This document shows positions 22,303-33,240 of a DNA stretch of 64,000 nt, piece by piece (the first letter of the stretch is position 1; every line of letters begins with the position of its first letter). The translations under genes and the position numbers were made by a program. Location: assembly GCF_000219625.1 (NCBI RefSeq), contig NC_018210.1, positions 186,001 through 250,000 of the forward strand, written 5' to 3'. The notes below the pieces were generated by a model. That model saw nothing but the letters and a program-made list of their open reading frames with translations. It did no database searches and was not told the DNA's origin. Source of the stretch: Zymoseptoria tritici IPO323. Taxonomy: Eukaryota; Ascomycota; Dothideomycetes; Mycosphaerellales; Mycosphaerellaceae.

Positions 22303-22697
22303 TGTTTAGAACGACTCGATGCTCTTGGATGGCGGTGCGATGCTTCTTCGCGGCCGCTGTGTTGCGAATCAATATGTTCACACATCATGGAGATCGTCTA
22401 GGCGGGGAGAGGATAGATGGGAAAGGCGCGAAGGAGAGCAATTGTGAAATCGTGAGATGTCTCGCGACTACAGCCAGCTATGTCGCCAGGCGGGATATAT
22501 TTCTTTGTCGCTTCTCGCCTGCCGTAGTTCTAGCGATTGCCCCACTTTTGTCGTTAGTCAGCAATGAACAACATCTGACATTGGACCTGCCAATCTCACT
22601 CTTCCCACTTTCTCATCAGCTTGATCCTCAATACAACCGTCTCTGACTCGGATCTCGCTAGCTATTCTCTCTAAAGCACAAGAAGTACTGCAACACG
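22303..22697. other. Intergenic, 5' flank of GILT gene
   Basis: Normal CpA content returns abruptly after 22282, marking the end of the RIP-affected block. Open frames here do not look like protein. The last part is the probable promoter and leader of the gene at 22698. Confidence 0.5.
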
Positions 22698-23761
22698 ATG
22701 CCTCCAATACCGCTCGACCCCGAGAAACAAACCTTCCTCCCCTGCCCATCTCTCCCGTATGAACTCTCCGAAAAGGAAGATTCTCAAAATGACGCAATAT
22801 CAAAGCAGCGAGACGGTATCTGCACCGTATGCAGCTTTCCCATGAAGCCGTCGGATGAAGTCCTTATTCAGTCCCGCAGAGCTCAAAGGCGGCGACTTGC
22901 TGTCCGCTTCACATTGCTCGCCGCCTTTGTTTTCGTCTGCCTGCGTGCTTTCGGACCTACATTCTTGAGATCGTCCTGCTCTACGCATCTCGACACCTTC
23001 TCACGTTCATGGCGGACCGACGTCACTTCCCAAGCACCACTCGCTTCGTCGAATACTAAGTCGAAGCGAGTACCGCTGGAAGCACACATCATGTCGAAAT
23101 GTCCCGATGCTCGCGACTGTCTTCGCGACCTCGTTGTGCCGGCGATAGAGAAGATTAAGGACAAAGTCGACTTTCGCCTTTCATTCATCGGGTGGTGAGT
23201 CTATCCGCGATACATCTACGCCTCCTACCTTCCGAGCTGACAATGGATCGCAGGACGGATCCGCACAACGACGGAGTGACGTGTATGCACGGCCAAACCG
23301 AATGTCTGGGCAACCTCCTCGAACTGTGCGCCGCGAAGCTGTACCCTCAACCGAAGACCTACCTGGGCTTCACGCTTTGCCTCTCCCTGTCGTACCCCGA
23401 CATACCCGCTCGTGAGCTCGTCGAGTCCTGTGCGCTGGAATCCGGCATCGACAAAGCGAAGCTCGAAGCCTGCACTGCTGGTCAAGACGATGACGATAAT
23501 CGAGACGACAATGACGGAGATGGCAATGGAGATGACAACGGGCATCTGGCTTGGGGTTTGTTGAAGAAGTCGTTCCAGCGGAGTGAAGATGCGAATGTGA
23601 CGGCGAGTTGTACCGTCAGACTGGCTGAGGAAGTGCGGTGTATTCGGGATGCAGGCGAGTGGAAGGACTGTGAGGGAGGGAGTGGAGTGAAGGATCTGGT
23701 CGGGGATGTGGAAAGACTGTACGGCGAGAGGAACGGAGGAGGGAAGAAGGAGGACGTTTGA
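22698..23761 (+). CDS. GILT-family thiol reductase, membrane-anchored
   Basis: Two exons (22698-23194, 23254-23761) join across a 59-nt GTGAGT...GCTGAC...CAG intron to give 334 residues. Residues about 68-90 form one hydrophobic segment (LAVRFTLLAAFVFVCLRAF), so it is probably a type II membrane protein with a lumenal catalytic domain. The domain starts VPLEAHIMSKCPDARDC (active-site region) and contains the family signature CMHGQTECLGN-C (C-x-H-G-x2-E-C-x2-N-x4-C). GILT enzymes reduce protein disulfides in acidic compartments. After the conserved part comes an Asp/Asn/Gly-rich acidic linker (about 257-275) and two more Cys. The start was chosen as the first ATG before the charged N-terminal tail. 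Confidence 0.8.
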
Positions 23762-25246
23762 CTGTGTGCAGCGGAATTGCAACGTGGTCCGCGGGCGGAT
23801 CATGACCGTGTCTCGACTCTCGAAGCCTTCCTTTCCTAGCACCCATGCTTGTCAATGGCCAAAACAATTCCACGCAACTTCGCTAGTCCAGGAACACGAT
23901 CGCCTCAGGGATTCTTAGCTCTTACCATTGGAAGCGGAGCTTTGGCCGATGGGCAGCAGTCCAGCTTTCGGGTAAGTCGGCGCAACGTGGCTCGAAGACT
24001 TCGGTAACACGCATGAGCTACGCTGTCCGTGAACATCTTCGACGACGAACGAGAACATACCCTTATCAACAACGTCTACTACTCTGACAGCGACGTGCCG
24101 AAAGCTCCCGTCGGCTTCAAGGGCTTACCATGGTGGGGCAGAATGTTTTGATCTAGAACCTAGCTTGTGACAAAAGGCACGTGCGACTCGCGCGCGCCCC
24201 ACTTTGACTTTGTCTTGAACCATATTGTGAAACATCGTGTCCAACACACATATCCACCACCGCTTTTCCACCGAGACATTGCAACGTATTCATCTTTTAC
24301 AAGCAACAACAACACAGCTCATCCTTATTCGAACTTCCGTCAGCGGGAGAAATAGGAATCCCCCTCCCCAAGAAAACGCCATCCGTCTGCGGGGTAAATG
24401 CTCCGAGTGGACAGAGCGCTTCCATTGCCCTGCATACCCGACTCCACCTCTCTTTCTCTCTTCCCGTCATCTCTCTTTCTTTGACTTTGCCCGACCTCAC
24501 CTCACCTCACCTCACCTCACCTCGACAACAACAAACCACTCCACTGTTTACACGCTTCGACACGATATACACGAGCTTTGCGAAACTCTTTGATCAAGAT
24601 CTGATTGCGAGTGGGGGACTATGGCAGGCTGAGAACATCACGGGTGAGTTTCTCAACGCTTTTTACTTCTTCTTCCTTTGTTATTACTTTTGATGTTTTC
24701 GAGGCGCGGCGGCGGCGGCATTGTGGATATGCTGTGCGGTATGAATGGCATTCTCACACGATGAGTATCATTGACGGCGATCCACTGGTCTTTGATGTGG
24801 GTCAAGACGCTGCTCCGACTTCCCTCCGGCTTGAGCTGCAAACGCTGCATTTCAGCTCCACTTCACCGGGAAAAGACTTCGCTACATCTTCGACTCCACT
24901 TCACTCCGCTGCACGTGGACTGGAAAGACTTGTCAAGATGGCTGCGGTGCTTCTTATACATCCCAGCGAGACCGGACCATTTCTCCGCGAATCATCCCGC
25001 ATCTCTGCTTCACCATCACATTTCCAATTCAGCACAAGAAAATAATCAAAACATCACATCAACCCACAATCTGACAACATCTCCAGGTTGTCGTCGACAG
25101 CGACCGCGCAAGCGATCGCGGCCAGACCACTTTTCACACGGACGTCGAACGACAAGCAGCAACATCTTCAACACATTCAACCGGGCGATTCAACTATTAG
25201 AACACATCACCTTTAATCGACAATCTCCAGCCTCCTCCTACCCACC
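23762..25246. other. Long intergenic/5' leader region with a CACCT microsatellite
   Basis: No protein-like frame. It contains pyrimidine-rich stretches and a (CTCAC)n run near 24496-24522. A possible leader intron of the next gene is visible: GTGAGT at 24645 and CTGAC...TCCAG ending near 25085. That is inference only. Confidence 0.4.
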
Positions 25247-25630
25247 ATGTCCACACAAGGACCTTCCCTCCTCTCCCGCGCCACTCGAGTCTTCTCATCC
25301 ACACCACCGCCACCACGGCCCACACACTGGCACGATTCAGTCCACCGAGATGCACTGGTCAAGTTCTGGGATGCCATTGTCGAGGTGACCGCCAAGAACC
25401 CGCAGAGATATGGCGGCTCATCGACTGCCATTCGACTCGCCTATACCTACCAGCATTTCTGCGGGAAGTTCCCAAAACTTCGAGAAGGCGACACTCCGCT
25501 GAACACCGCTTGGATGGAGTATGTCCTGGGCAAGGCGCTGAAGCATCCGTTCTGTACGGCGGAGGGTATGGGTACGTGGGAGGTGTTGGCTGGTAGCAGT
25601 GGTCCGAGGGGTAATTGGGGTCCGTGGTGA
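25247..25630 (+). CDS. Small hypothetical protein, possibly mitochondrial
   Basis: A 127-residue single-exon frame. The N-terminus (about 1-20) has Ser/Arg/Leu but no acidic residues (SLLSRATRVFSS) and could be a mitochondrial presequence. The body is rich in aromatic residues and His/Trp (HWHDSVHRDALVKFWDAI, RLAYTYQHFCG) and ends in a Gly/Trp tail (RGNWGPW). I do not recognise the family. It is supported as a gene by its composition, the good ATG context (CACCATGTC) and the long pyrimidine-rich leader upstream. Confidence 0.5.
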   Translation: MSTQGPSLLSRATRVFSSTPPPPRPTHWHDSVHRDALVKFWDAIVEVTAKNPQRYGGSSTAIRLAYTYQHFCGKFPKLREGDTPLNTAWMEYVLGKALKHPFCTAEGMGTWEVLAGSSGPRGNWGPW

Positions 25631-26373
25631 GGGAGGCGAGCTCGGAGAACGGGCCGACTGAAGGAAGGAAGCGAAAGGGAAAGCAAGAATTACGACGGCA
25701 TGATGCATCGAGCATGAAACGAAGCATTTGAGCATGGAAGCATCAACAACACGACAGCATGAAACGACGTACGAAATACGACATACCGGGACACGATACA
25801 TTACGCAGCAAGGGAGCTGGGACTTACCTTGAGGAAGGTCGGCAGCGAGACTCCATTGCGTCATGCTCCTCACAACTCCATCCTATTGCCTACTTAGGCG
25901 CAGCGTAGTCAGAATTCTCCCTACGGTATAGCGATATCGTCAAAACAGGGCGAATATCAACATCGCAATAGAGCTCGAGGAGTGGCATCGGCAAACGAGT
26001 ACTCGCCGTTAAGTATAGCTCGCGGGTAGTAATAGCATAATTGAAAAGCATTTTACGACAGATCGTCCCGCCCATTCTCTGCGAGGCATGTATCTTCACC
26101 GAGCGAGGTCACTCGGAGCAGAGAGGTATTCGTGACTGTGATTCAAATCTCGAATTCGCCGTGATAGCGCATCTGACCCCCTGCGGCCTCGGATCGCACG
26201 TTTGGTTCGCTCTGCATTCACTCTCTTACGGCATTCCTGCCTGTCTCAACACAGCCCGGCCTCTTTCAACTCTCTCCTCTCCGCCCACGCATCACCCGTC
26301 CAATCGCAGCGGAACCAAGTAGACAAGCACAGGAATCGGAAGAATCAGAGGAGACTGAAAAGAAAGCAACCTC
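25631..26373. other. Intergenic, convergent 3' ends
   Basis: Lies between the stop of the plus-strand small gene and the stop of the minus-strand zinc protein. No supportable gene seen. Confidence 0.45.
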
Positions 26374-27197
26374 TCACGCCCTCCGAATCTCAAACTTGAC
26401 ATCCTTGACACTGACCTCCTCCCCCGCTTTCTCATCATAATCATACCAATCCCCCTCGGTCAGATCGATGGATGTGAATTTCGTGAGTTTTGAGATGCCG
26501 GTGGCTTTCCATTCGCCCTGTCGACGAGCGTTAGCGAGTCTCCCATTCGAAGGGTGGGCTGAACCCGTCGCGATAAGTGCGATGCAATGTTGAGTGGCTT
26601 ACATCTGGTTTAAACTCTACAAATTCCAGGCCTCGACAGTCGATGGTGAGGATATTCGTCGGTTTGGCGGGGGATTGATGGGCGTAGGAGGTGGGTGGGG
26701 AGAGGATGGAGGCGGTGTGTTCTCTCTGTTCCCTCGCAATTACATCAGTGTCAGGCTCCTCCGCGGTGGTGGTCATAGGGGGGAGGGAGAAGGGGAAGGG
26801 GAGGGGAGACGGACCTTGCAGTTCTTACACCGCCACACGAAATTCGCTTCGCCGCGGGAGCCGGATTGTTCGTTCATTTCCTGCGTTGGTTTCGTTCGTC
26901 AGTTCGCATTGCTGCTCCGGAGGATTTGAGTTGAAGGAGGAGAGGAGGGGAGTGTGGGGAGAAGCATACGAATCTCGACACGGACACCCAATTCGGGTGG
27001 ACTTCTCGACAGCTGGTGCATTGGACTTTGAAGGTGTAGTAGAAGGGGTTTTCTTCCGTGTCGTCGGGGACGAGGTCGGTGACGCTGTTTTGATGAGGGT
27101 GGTCAGTAGGGCGGTCTGGGTGTCCAAGGTTGAGGGCGGTGATGGGGAGGAGATGTATGTACCCTTCGAGATCGGCGGTGATGGCTAGGGCGAGCAT
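26374..27197 (-). CDS. CXXC zinc-binding protein, CZIB/DUF866 family
   Basis: Five exons on the minus strand (27197-27163, 27084-26970, 26880-26815, 26725-26603, 26517-26374) join to 160 residues, the length of the human CZIB (C1orf123) protein. Two CxxC pairs, QCTSCRE and RCKNCKR, form the expected zinc site. The family phrases ADLEGVTDL, FYYTFKVQC, HPNWVSVSRFE, NILTIDCRGLEFVEF and FEIRRA are all present in order. Introns are GT-AG and 60-90 nt. The protein is conserved from fungi to human; its cellular role is poorly defined, and I infer none from context. It is divergent from the FMN enzyme at 28205. Confidence 0.92.
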
Positions 27198-28204
27198 GCT
27201 GGCGAAAATCTAGACTCGGCAGATTTGGAGATGACTTTGATGGTTCTTTTGGATGTGGTCGAAAAGATGGAGTGAGGTGGTTGGAGGGGTATTTTCAGGG
27301 CTGGGCTGCGGATATGTGGGACTGAGGATTGGATGACTTTCGACGGATATCTTTCTTCCTGTCCAATGTCTTCTTCTTGTTCTTTCATTCTCACACGACA
27401 ACGACATCGCTCTAAGTGAAGAGCATTGTTCATGAGAGGCTCTCATGCGTGCGCTGACGAGATTGATGGGTAAGATTGACTGCATGGCTCAATTGGACGC
27501 CGTCTCGAATGACCATGGAACGATGCTCTGGTGACGAGTTCGCTCAGCGCCGCCATATATCGAAGCTGGACTTCTTACGATCAATGCTGTTGTCGTCTTG
27601 CCTTGGACTCTGCACTCGAGTGCTTGGAGAAGTTGGCTGGATGTCATTCTAGTGACGAAGTAACGGCGGCACTGACATGAGGTTCAAAGAATGCCTCCGA
27701 AGCGAAAGGCCTCCTTCGCCCTGACATGATCTCGCTCAACGAATGCGGCGGTCTGGCAACTCAGGAACCATCTCAATTCTTCGCCTCTTGCACTTCGACC
27801 CTCGATCGAGGAGACCGTACGAAACTGCGCTCATCCAGGCCAAGCTTGTCTAAGACACCGTTCAGAGTCAATCCACCACGCAATGACGTTGATCGTCTCC
27901 CGGCTTTGTGGTGCTCTATCCGGATCCTCTTAGCTTTCCTGGGCAATCTCAAGGACTTGCCGTAAGGAGGAAACCAGGCCTTGGCATACCACTGTTGGAA
28001 TGCTATCTCTGCCTCTCCACGCGACGATCGTGGTAGAGAACCACCTCATCTACGGTTGAGATTCTTGGCGATGACCTTGGAGCGCATGGTAGGTTGACTT
28101 TCTCGCGCCTCATGTCTTCGAGGGTATAAGGATACAGTCCACTCCGCTCGACTTCATGTTCCTCTACCCGTCCAGTCTTCTACCTTCCCTCGTCAATCCC
28201 CGGC
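27198..28204. other. Divergent intergenic region, CZIB / FMN dehydrogenase
   Basis: About 1 kb without a convincing gene. It should hold the promoters of both neighbours. No clear shared regulatory motif was recognised. Confidence 0.4.
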
Positions 28205-29380
28205 ATGCGCCTCCTCACTTCTCTCCTGCTCTCAGCAGCAGCAACGCTCACCCAGGCAGCTCGCCCCTTCCTCGAAGAACCAGAAACCGGCCAAACCACC
28301 ACCTTTGCCAATGTCTCCTCCTCGGAATCATCCCTCCCCAATCTAGAGGATGTATGGGCCCTCTCCGACTTCCAACACATCGCCGAACGCCACATGAACA
28401 CAACAGCCTACACATACTACCGCGCCGCTGCCGCCGGTGAATTCTCCTACCGCAACAATCTCGAAACCTTCGCCCGTCTCCGCCTCCGTCCGCGCGTGAT
28501 GCGCAACATCAACAACATCTCCGCCTCCCTCCCCACGCCCATCCTCAACCACACCTTCTCCGCCCCCTTCTTCATCGCGCCCGCCGCACGCGCGGGCTAC
28601 GCCCACCCCGACGGTGAACTCGCTCTTGTCCGCGCCGCCGCCGAGGAAAACATCCTCTACATCCCCTCTGACCTCTCCTCCCGCTCCAAAGCCGACATCC
28701 AATCCGCCCGTGCCGAGGGCCAAGTCCTCTTCCAACAACTCTACCTCGACCCGCTCAACACCACCGCAACCACCCTCCAGATCCGCGAAGCGGAGTCCCT
28801 CACCTTCCAAGCCTTGATCCTCACCGTCGACTCCCCCGCCAACAACGTCCGGCACCGCGCCTGGCGGTATGGAGTCGGATCAGCAGACGACGCCCTCACG
28901 AGTCTAACATGGGATCAATGGGCCGAGTTGCAAGCCACTACCCGGCTGCCCATCATCCCGAAAGGAATCCAAACCTGGGAAGACGCCGTCATCGCGCACT
29001 CCTACGGCGTCCGAGCAATCTACCTCTCCAACCACGGCGGTCGAGCGGTCGATACCTCCCCTTCCCCTCTCGAAGTCGCGATTGAAATCCACCAGAATGC
29101 AGCCTGGATTTTCGACGAGGTTGAGGTATGGGCCGACGGCGGCGTGCGCTATGGAACGGACGTGTTGAAATTTCTGGCGCTGGGCGTGAAAGCCGTGGGT
29201 TTGGCGCGGCCGTTTATGTATGCGAATGTTTATGGGGAGGACGGGGTCAGGAAGGCGGCGCAATTGCTGAAGAGGGAGGTCATGCTGGATGCGGCGAATG
29301 CGGGAATTGGCGATCTCAAGCAGATGAATTCGAGTTGGGTGGATGTCGAGGGGTTTCCGAATGCGTGGGGTATGCGATGA
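28205..29380 (+). CDS. Secreted FMN-dependent alpha-hydroxy-acid dehydrogenase
   Basis: A 391-residue single-exon protein. Residues 1-18 are a clear signal peptide (MRLLTSLLLSAAATLTQA), and several Asn-x-Ser/Thr sites follow. The mature part is a TIM-barrel of the L-lactate dehydrogenase (cytochrome b2)/glycolate oxidase family: LRPRVMRN near 97, FFIAPAA near 120, QQLYLD near 180, the Lys in IPKG near 258, the active-site His-Gly-Gly-Arg in LSNHGGRAVD near 277, and the FMN phosphate loop ADGGVRYGTD near 311 with GLARPF. Such enzymes oxidise L-2-hydroxy acids to 2-oxo acids. Family members are usually peroxisomal or mitochondrial, so a secretory signal points to an extracellular oxidase. The substrate cannot be told. 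Confidence 0.85.
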   Translation: MRLLTSLLLSAAATLTQAARPFLEEPETGQTTTFANVSSSESSLPNLEDVWALSDFQHIAERHMNTTAYTYYRAAAAGEFSYRNNLETFARLRLRPRVMRNINNISASLPTPILNHTFSAPFFIAPAARAGYAHPDGELALVRAAAEENILYIPSDLSSRSKADIQSARAEGQVLFQQLYLDPLNTTATTLQIREAESLTFQALILTVDSPANNVRHRAWRYGVGSADDALTSLTWDQWAELQATTRLPIIPKGIQTWEDAVIAHSYGVRAIYLSNHGGRAVDTSPSPLEVAIEIHQNAAWIFDEVEVWADGGVRYGTDVLKFLALGVKAVGLARPFMYANVYGEDGVRKAAQLLKREVMLDAANAGIGDLKQMNSSWVDVEGFPNAWGMR

Positions 29381-29574
29381 CTAGACTAACTTAGCGACTG
29401 GTGGCGACGGGACCTTGGTTGATTTGAAAATAGCGGAGTATTATTATCTCGCTCTGTGGACGTACAAAACTTTTCCGTGGCCGTCGAGCAAATCTCGGTG
29501 CATCCAGCAATCTTGGCACGCCCTATGTCTCAAAACTTCCACAAGCTCTCTCATTCACCTCACATTCTGCCCGC

Positions 29575-31089
29575 CTACCCATGAATCCGATTCACACCCA
29601 TCCCCAACACCATCATCACCAACGCCAACAACACCAACATTCCCAACACCAACAACCCCACAAACGGGATAATCATCCACTCCGGCATCACCCCCGGCCT
29701 CAATCTCCCCGGCATCTGAATCAACCTCTCCACCTCCCCTTCCAACTCCCTAGTCATCTTCTCCCGGCTAAACTCCTTCAACACCCTTTCCCTTCCCATC
29801 TCTCCCATCTTACGCAGTGACTCCTCCGAACTCGAAATAAGTCCCTTGCGAAGAACATCCGTCCAAGCGTCGACTTTCTCCGGACTTCGCAGCCAGCCTG
29901 TTCGGCCGTCGTAGATCGTCTCCAGAGGGCCGCCGGTATTGGTCGCTAGCACGGGGGTGCGGGATAGCATGGCTTCGAGAGGGACGATGCCGAAGTGTTC
30001 GTTGGAAGGGGTGTAGATTAATATCTTCGCTTGTTGGAGGAGGGTGGATTTGAGGGAGGATGGAATGGAGAGGAGGAAGAGGATATTCGCTTGTTGGTCT
30101 GTTTCTGGGGAGGTGGTGAGAGTGGAGATGGAAGGCGAGCGGAGGGTGGCGTGTGTGAGGCGGAGGGAGTCGGCGAGGGATTGGAGATTGGTGTGCGTGA
30201 GGGCGTTTTCGGCGTTGCGGGGGTCGAAGCCGCCGGCGAGGATGAGGGTGGATTGGGAGCGTTCGGAGGGGGCGAGGCCGGCGTAGGCGTTGATGGCGAG
30301 GGCGAGGTTTTTCTTTCGTTCGAAGCGGTTGATGCTGAGGAGGATCTTTCTGTTTGGTAGGAGTGGTGCGCTGTTATCTCGGGTTGCTCCCTCATCCTCA
30401 CTGGTATCCACGCAAGGGTATACCACTTTCAACTCCCTCTTCTTCATATCCGGGAATGTCTGCCGGAATACACTCCTCGTGTACTTGCTGTTCACCACCA
30501 CTCCGTCTGCACAACCCGTGCTCCATCCCTCGAATGCATCGAATGGTAGGCGATACAGCTTCTTCAGCACCTTCCTGAGACTTCCCACCTCTTGCTGCAC
30601 CAGCAGTCGATCCGGGTAGTGTCCATAGAACAGCACTTTCGCTTTCGGGTACAGCAGACGGAAGAACGGTATGCACGCGCTGAGCTGATCGACGATGATG
30701 ACATCCGGGACGAGGGTAGGTAACTCGCGAGGAACGGTGCTGGCGACGAGGGAGAGCTGGCGGAGGATAGTACAGAGGATCGCGAATCGACCGAAGAGGG
30801 AGGGCGGAAAGATGGCGTCGCCGCGGACTCGGACGTCGAGGGTGCCTGAGAGAATGTACCTCAGCCTTGAACGACGGTTCTCTCAGCTGAGTGCTTCGTG
30901 GAGTGTCATGGAATCAGACATACCGTCGCGGGCCTCTTCAAAGCAGTGATTCGTGTCGCGGTAGGAGGTCAAGATGGTGATTTTGTGCCCATTGGACTGC
31001 AAACCCACGGCGGCGTCGATGATGAGACGTTCCGCTCCGCCGATGCCAAGGTCGGGGTGGACAAAGACGATGTTCCGTCTCGTCGCCAT
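29575..31089 (-). CDS. ALG2: Alpha-1,3/1,6-mannosyltransferase ALG2
   Basis: Two minus-strand exons (31089-30924 and 30845-29575), joined over a GTATGT...CTCAG intron, give 478 residues. The N-terminus RRNIVFVHPDLGIGGAERLI is the acceptor-side signature of ALG2, and VLFYGHYPDRLL is also typical. A GT4 glycosyltransferase domain follows, with the E-x7-E motif in EHFGIVPLEAM and NTGGPLE. A hydrophobic pair at the C-terminus (IIPFVGLLVLGMLVLLALVMM) anchors it. ALG2 adds the second and third mannose to the dolichol-linked N-glycan precursor on the cytosolic face of the ER. I chose MATRRN as the start; an upstream ATG in the same frame adds a poorly conserved stretch. Confidence 0.92.
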
Positions 31090-31597
31090 GGTCGGATGAT
31101 TAATCGTACTGAGAGTCTGTTGTCCTCTCCACGATTCTTCCCAACGATGCGGCTCCAAATCCAGGCGCAGTAAAGTTGAGCCGGTGCGAGGACGATCCCG
31201 ATGGATTCCAACGTCACTTCGCTATGAGCACCCAATCCGGTAAAGATCGACATCGGACTGCGAGGCCTTGGCGCGAGGGAGAAGACTTTGGCTTACCAAA
31301 CTCGACGTCGTACGGATTCACTTGGCGAATATATCGTTGACGAGGTGCTGCGGCCAGATACATACTGCAAGACAAGGCAGGGAGAATGGTATAAGAAGGT
31401 CAAGTATCGACGGTGGGTTTTGTTCGATTTCCCTCATTCCTCGCATCATCACAATTGGCATTTCCCTTCTCCCTTTCCAAGACTCCGATCTGCTCGCATA
31501 CAAGTCACTCTCCAGCTCACGTCCACGCTCTCGATCATTTCCTATCCGGACGCGGACAAACAATCTCTCAGCCCGCTCCTTCTTCTCCACCACAACC
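31090..31597. other. Divergent intergenic region, ALG2 / DUF2306 gene
   Basis: About 500 nt shared by the two promoters. The plus-strand frame is open from 31268 but its translation is not protein-like before 31598. Confidence 0.45.
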
Positions 31598-32617
31598 ATG
31601 ACCCTCCACACCCCCACCCCCAACCCCTCCCCTTTCGTCCGCTTCACCCGCCGCATCTACCACCCCCTCCACTTCCAAAAAGGCTACAACTTCACTCTCT
31701 GGTTCATCTTCTCCGCCGCTCTCCTGGGCTTCCACCTCGCCCGCGCCCAATACATGAACGTCTCCGCCTCCTACCTCCCCCAAGCCGGCCCGGGCGAAGC
31801 CTACTACTTCCGTCAATACTACTACCGCATCGGAATCTCCATCCACCTCATCGCCATCATCCCCGCCGGCTTCCTCGTCCTCTTCCAATTCATCCCTTAC
31901 ATCCGCCACACCTTTCGTCTCTTCCACCGCATCAACGGCTACATCATCCTCCTGCTGCTCCTCATCTCCAACGTCGGCGCTCTGCTCATCGTCCGGCGAG
32001 CCTTCGGCGGTACCCTGGCCACACAATCCGCAACCGGCGTCCTCGCTCTCGCAACCACCCTCGGCTCCGTCCTCGCATACATCAACATCAAATCCCTCCA
32101 AATCGACCAACACCGCGCCTGGATGCTGCGCACCTGGTTCTACGCCGGCAGCATCATCACAACCCGGCTCATCATGATCATAGCCGTACAAATCATCTCC
32201 TCCATAGGTTCCTACTACACCGCCATGTCCTGCGCGCAAATCGCCGGCACTCGAGACGACGGGGATGTCTCCGCCTACCCCGCCTGCGTCTCCGATCCGG
32301 GCGGGTACACGGCCGTGCACGCGGACTTTTCTTCCACGGCGGGGATCGAGGAGATCGCGGCGGGATTTGAGTTGACGTTTGGCATGGCGTTGTGGATGGC
32401 GATGGTTATGCACGCGGTGGGGGTGGAGGTGTATTTGCGGTTGACGACGGCGGAGGGGGAGAGGTTGAGGGAGGTGAGTTATGAGAGGCAGGTGGAGAAG
32501 GGGATGAAGAGGCCGGGACGGGCGGGGTTGACGGCGGATCGGTTGGGGGATGTGGAGGGTTGGGTGCCGAGGGGGAAGGGAGAGGTGGGAGAGGGAGGGA
32601 TGAAGGAGGGGAAATAG
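31598..32617 (+). CDS. DUF2306 multi-spanning membrane protein
   Basis: A 339-residue single-exon protein. I chose the ATG at 31598 for its context (CACAACCATG) and because the family-like sequence begins there. About seven hydrophobic segments are visible (for example LWFIFSAALLGFHLA, LIAIIPAGFLVLFQF, YIILLLLLISNVGALLIV, GVLALATTLGSVLAYI, SIITTRLIMIIAV, TFGMALWMAMVMH). The DUF2306 signature HRINGYI and DQHRAWMLRTWFYAGSIITTR are present. The tail is Gly/Glu/Arg-rich and cytosolic-looking. The function of this fungal membrane family is unknown to me. Confidence 0.82.
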   Translation: MTLHTPTPNPSPFVRFTRRIYHPLHFQKGYNFTLWFIFSAALLGFHLARAQYMNVSASYLPQAGPGEAYYFRQYYYRIGISIHLIAIIPAGFLVLFQFIPYIRHTFRLFHRINGYIILLLLLISNVGALLIVRRAFGGTLATQSATGVLALATTLGSVLAYINIKSLQIDQHRAWMLRTWFYAGSIITTRLIMIIAVQIISSIGSYYTAMSCAQIAGTRDDGDVSAYPACVSDPGGYTAVHADFSSTAGIEEIAAGFELTFGMALWMAMVMHAVGVEVYLRLTTAEGERLREVSYERQVEKGMKRPGRAGLTADRLGDVEGWVPRGKGEVGEGGMKEGK

Positions 32618-33240
32618 GATGATTTGTAAGTTCTTGTTCTATTGCGTGTGCATACGATAGCATCAGCATCAGCGTTATTGACATTAGCGTCAAGTTTGGC
32701 ATTCGTCCTTGAGTACGTCTTTCTCTTCACTTCGACGTCCCGGATAGCTGCACATGCCGACATTCATTGCGATGTCCCGCAGCACTTTTCTCACACTACG
32801 AGTTTAAGCAGACCGCCCGCCGGGGATTCAAATTCACGGTCCGTAAAGGCTTGCACTGGTATTCTCCTCTCTCTTAAGCCTCCAGCCGTAGCGAGTGTCC
32901 GAGTCCGGCCTGAGCTTATGAGTTGAAGCAATCAGGAGGCTGAGCTATGTGCATGTCGGAGCAGGCTTAGCACGGTGACGACGAGCCGAGAATGGTGGTG
33001 GATGAAGGACAGCGCGGTCAGAGTCTCGAGCTCTCTCATGACGCCGGCTGCTCCCTCTGCGCTAAAGAGTCACTTCCTCAAGGAGCATAGGCATGTGACA
33101 GACCGCCAAGCGCTCCATTTGTTCCATTGAGCCGGCTCGGAATCTTCGAAACACTTCGAAGTTGTACCTTCACCATGACATCGACATCACCACAACATCA
33201 GCACCACTTCGCCACTACTCGACTGTTCCTCGGCCGCAAT
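32618..33240. other. Intergenic
   Basis: No secure gene. The frame of the next gene is open back to 33127, so its leader may be translated from an earlier ATG. Confidence 0.4.

Noticed and set aside
22200..22646. 148-codon ORF spanning the 3' LTR edge
   Set aside because: It begins inside the LTR and runs into intergenic DNA; no domain, no coding character.
23225..23842. 205-codon minus-strand ORF over the GILT second exon
   Set aside because: Antisense shadow; the sense strand has the GILT signature.
31288..32370. 360-codon plus-strand ORF overlapping the DUF2306 gene
   Set aside because: Pro/His/Arg-rich shadow of the real gene in another frame.
31568..32413. 281-codon minus-strand ORF over the DUF2306 gene
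   Set aside because: Asp/Gly/Val-rich antisense shadow with no membrane segments or domain.
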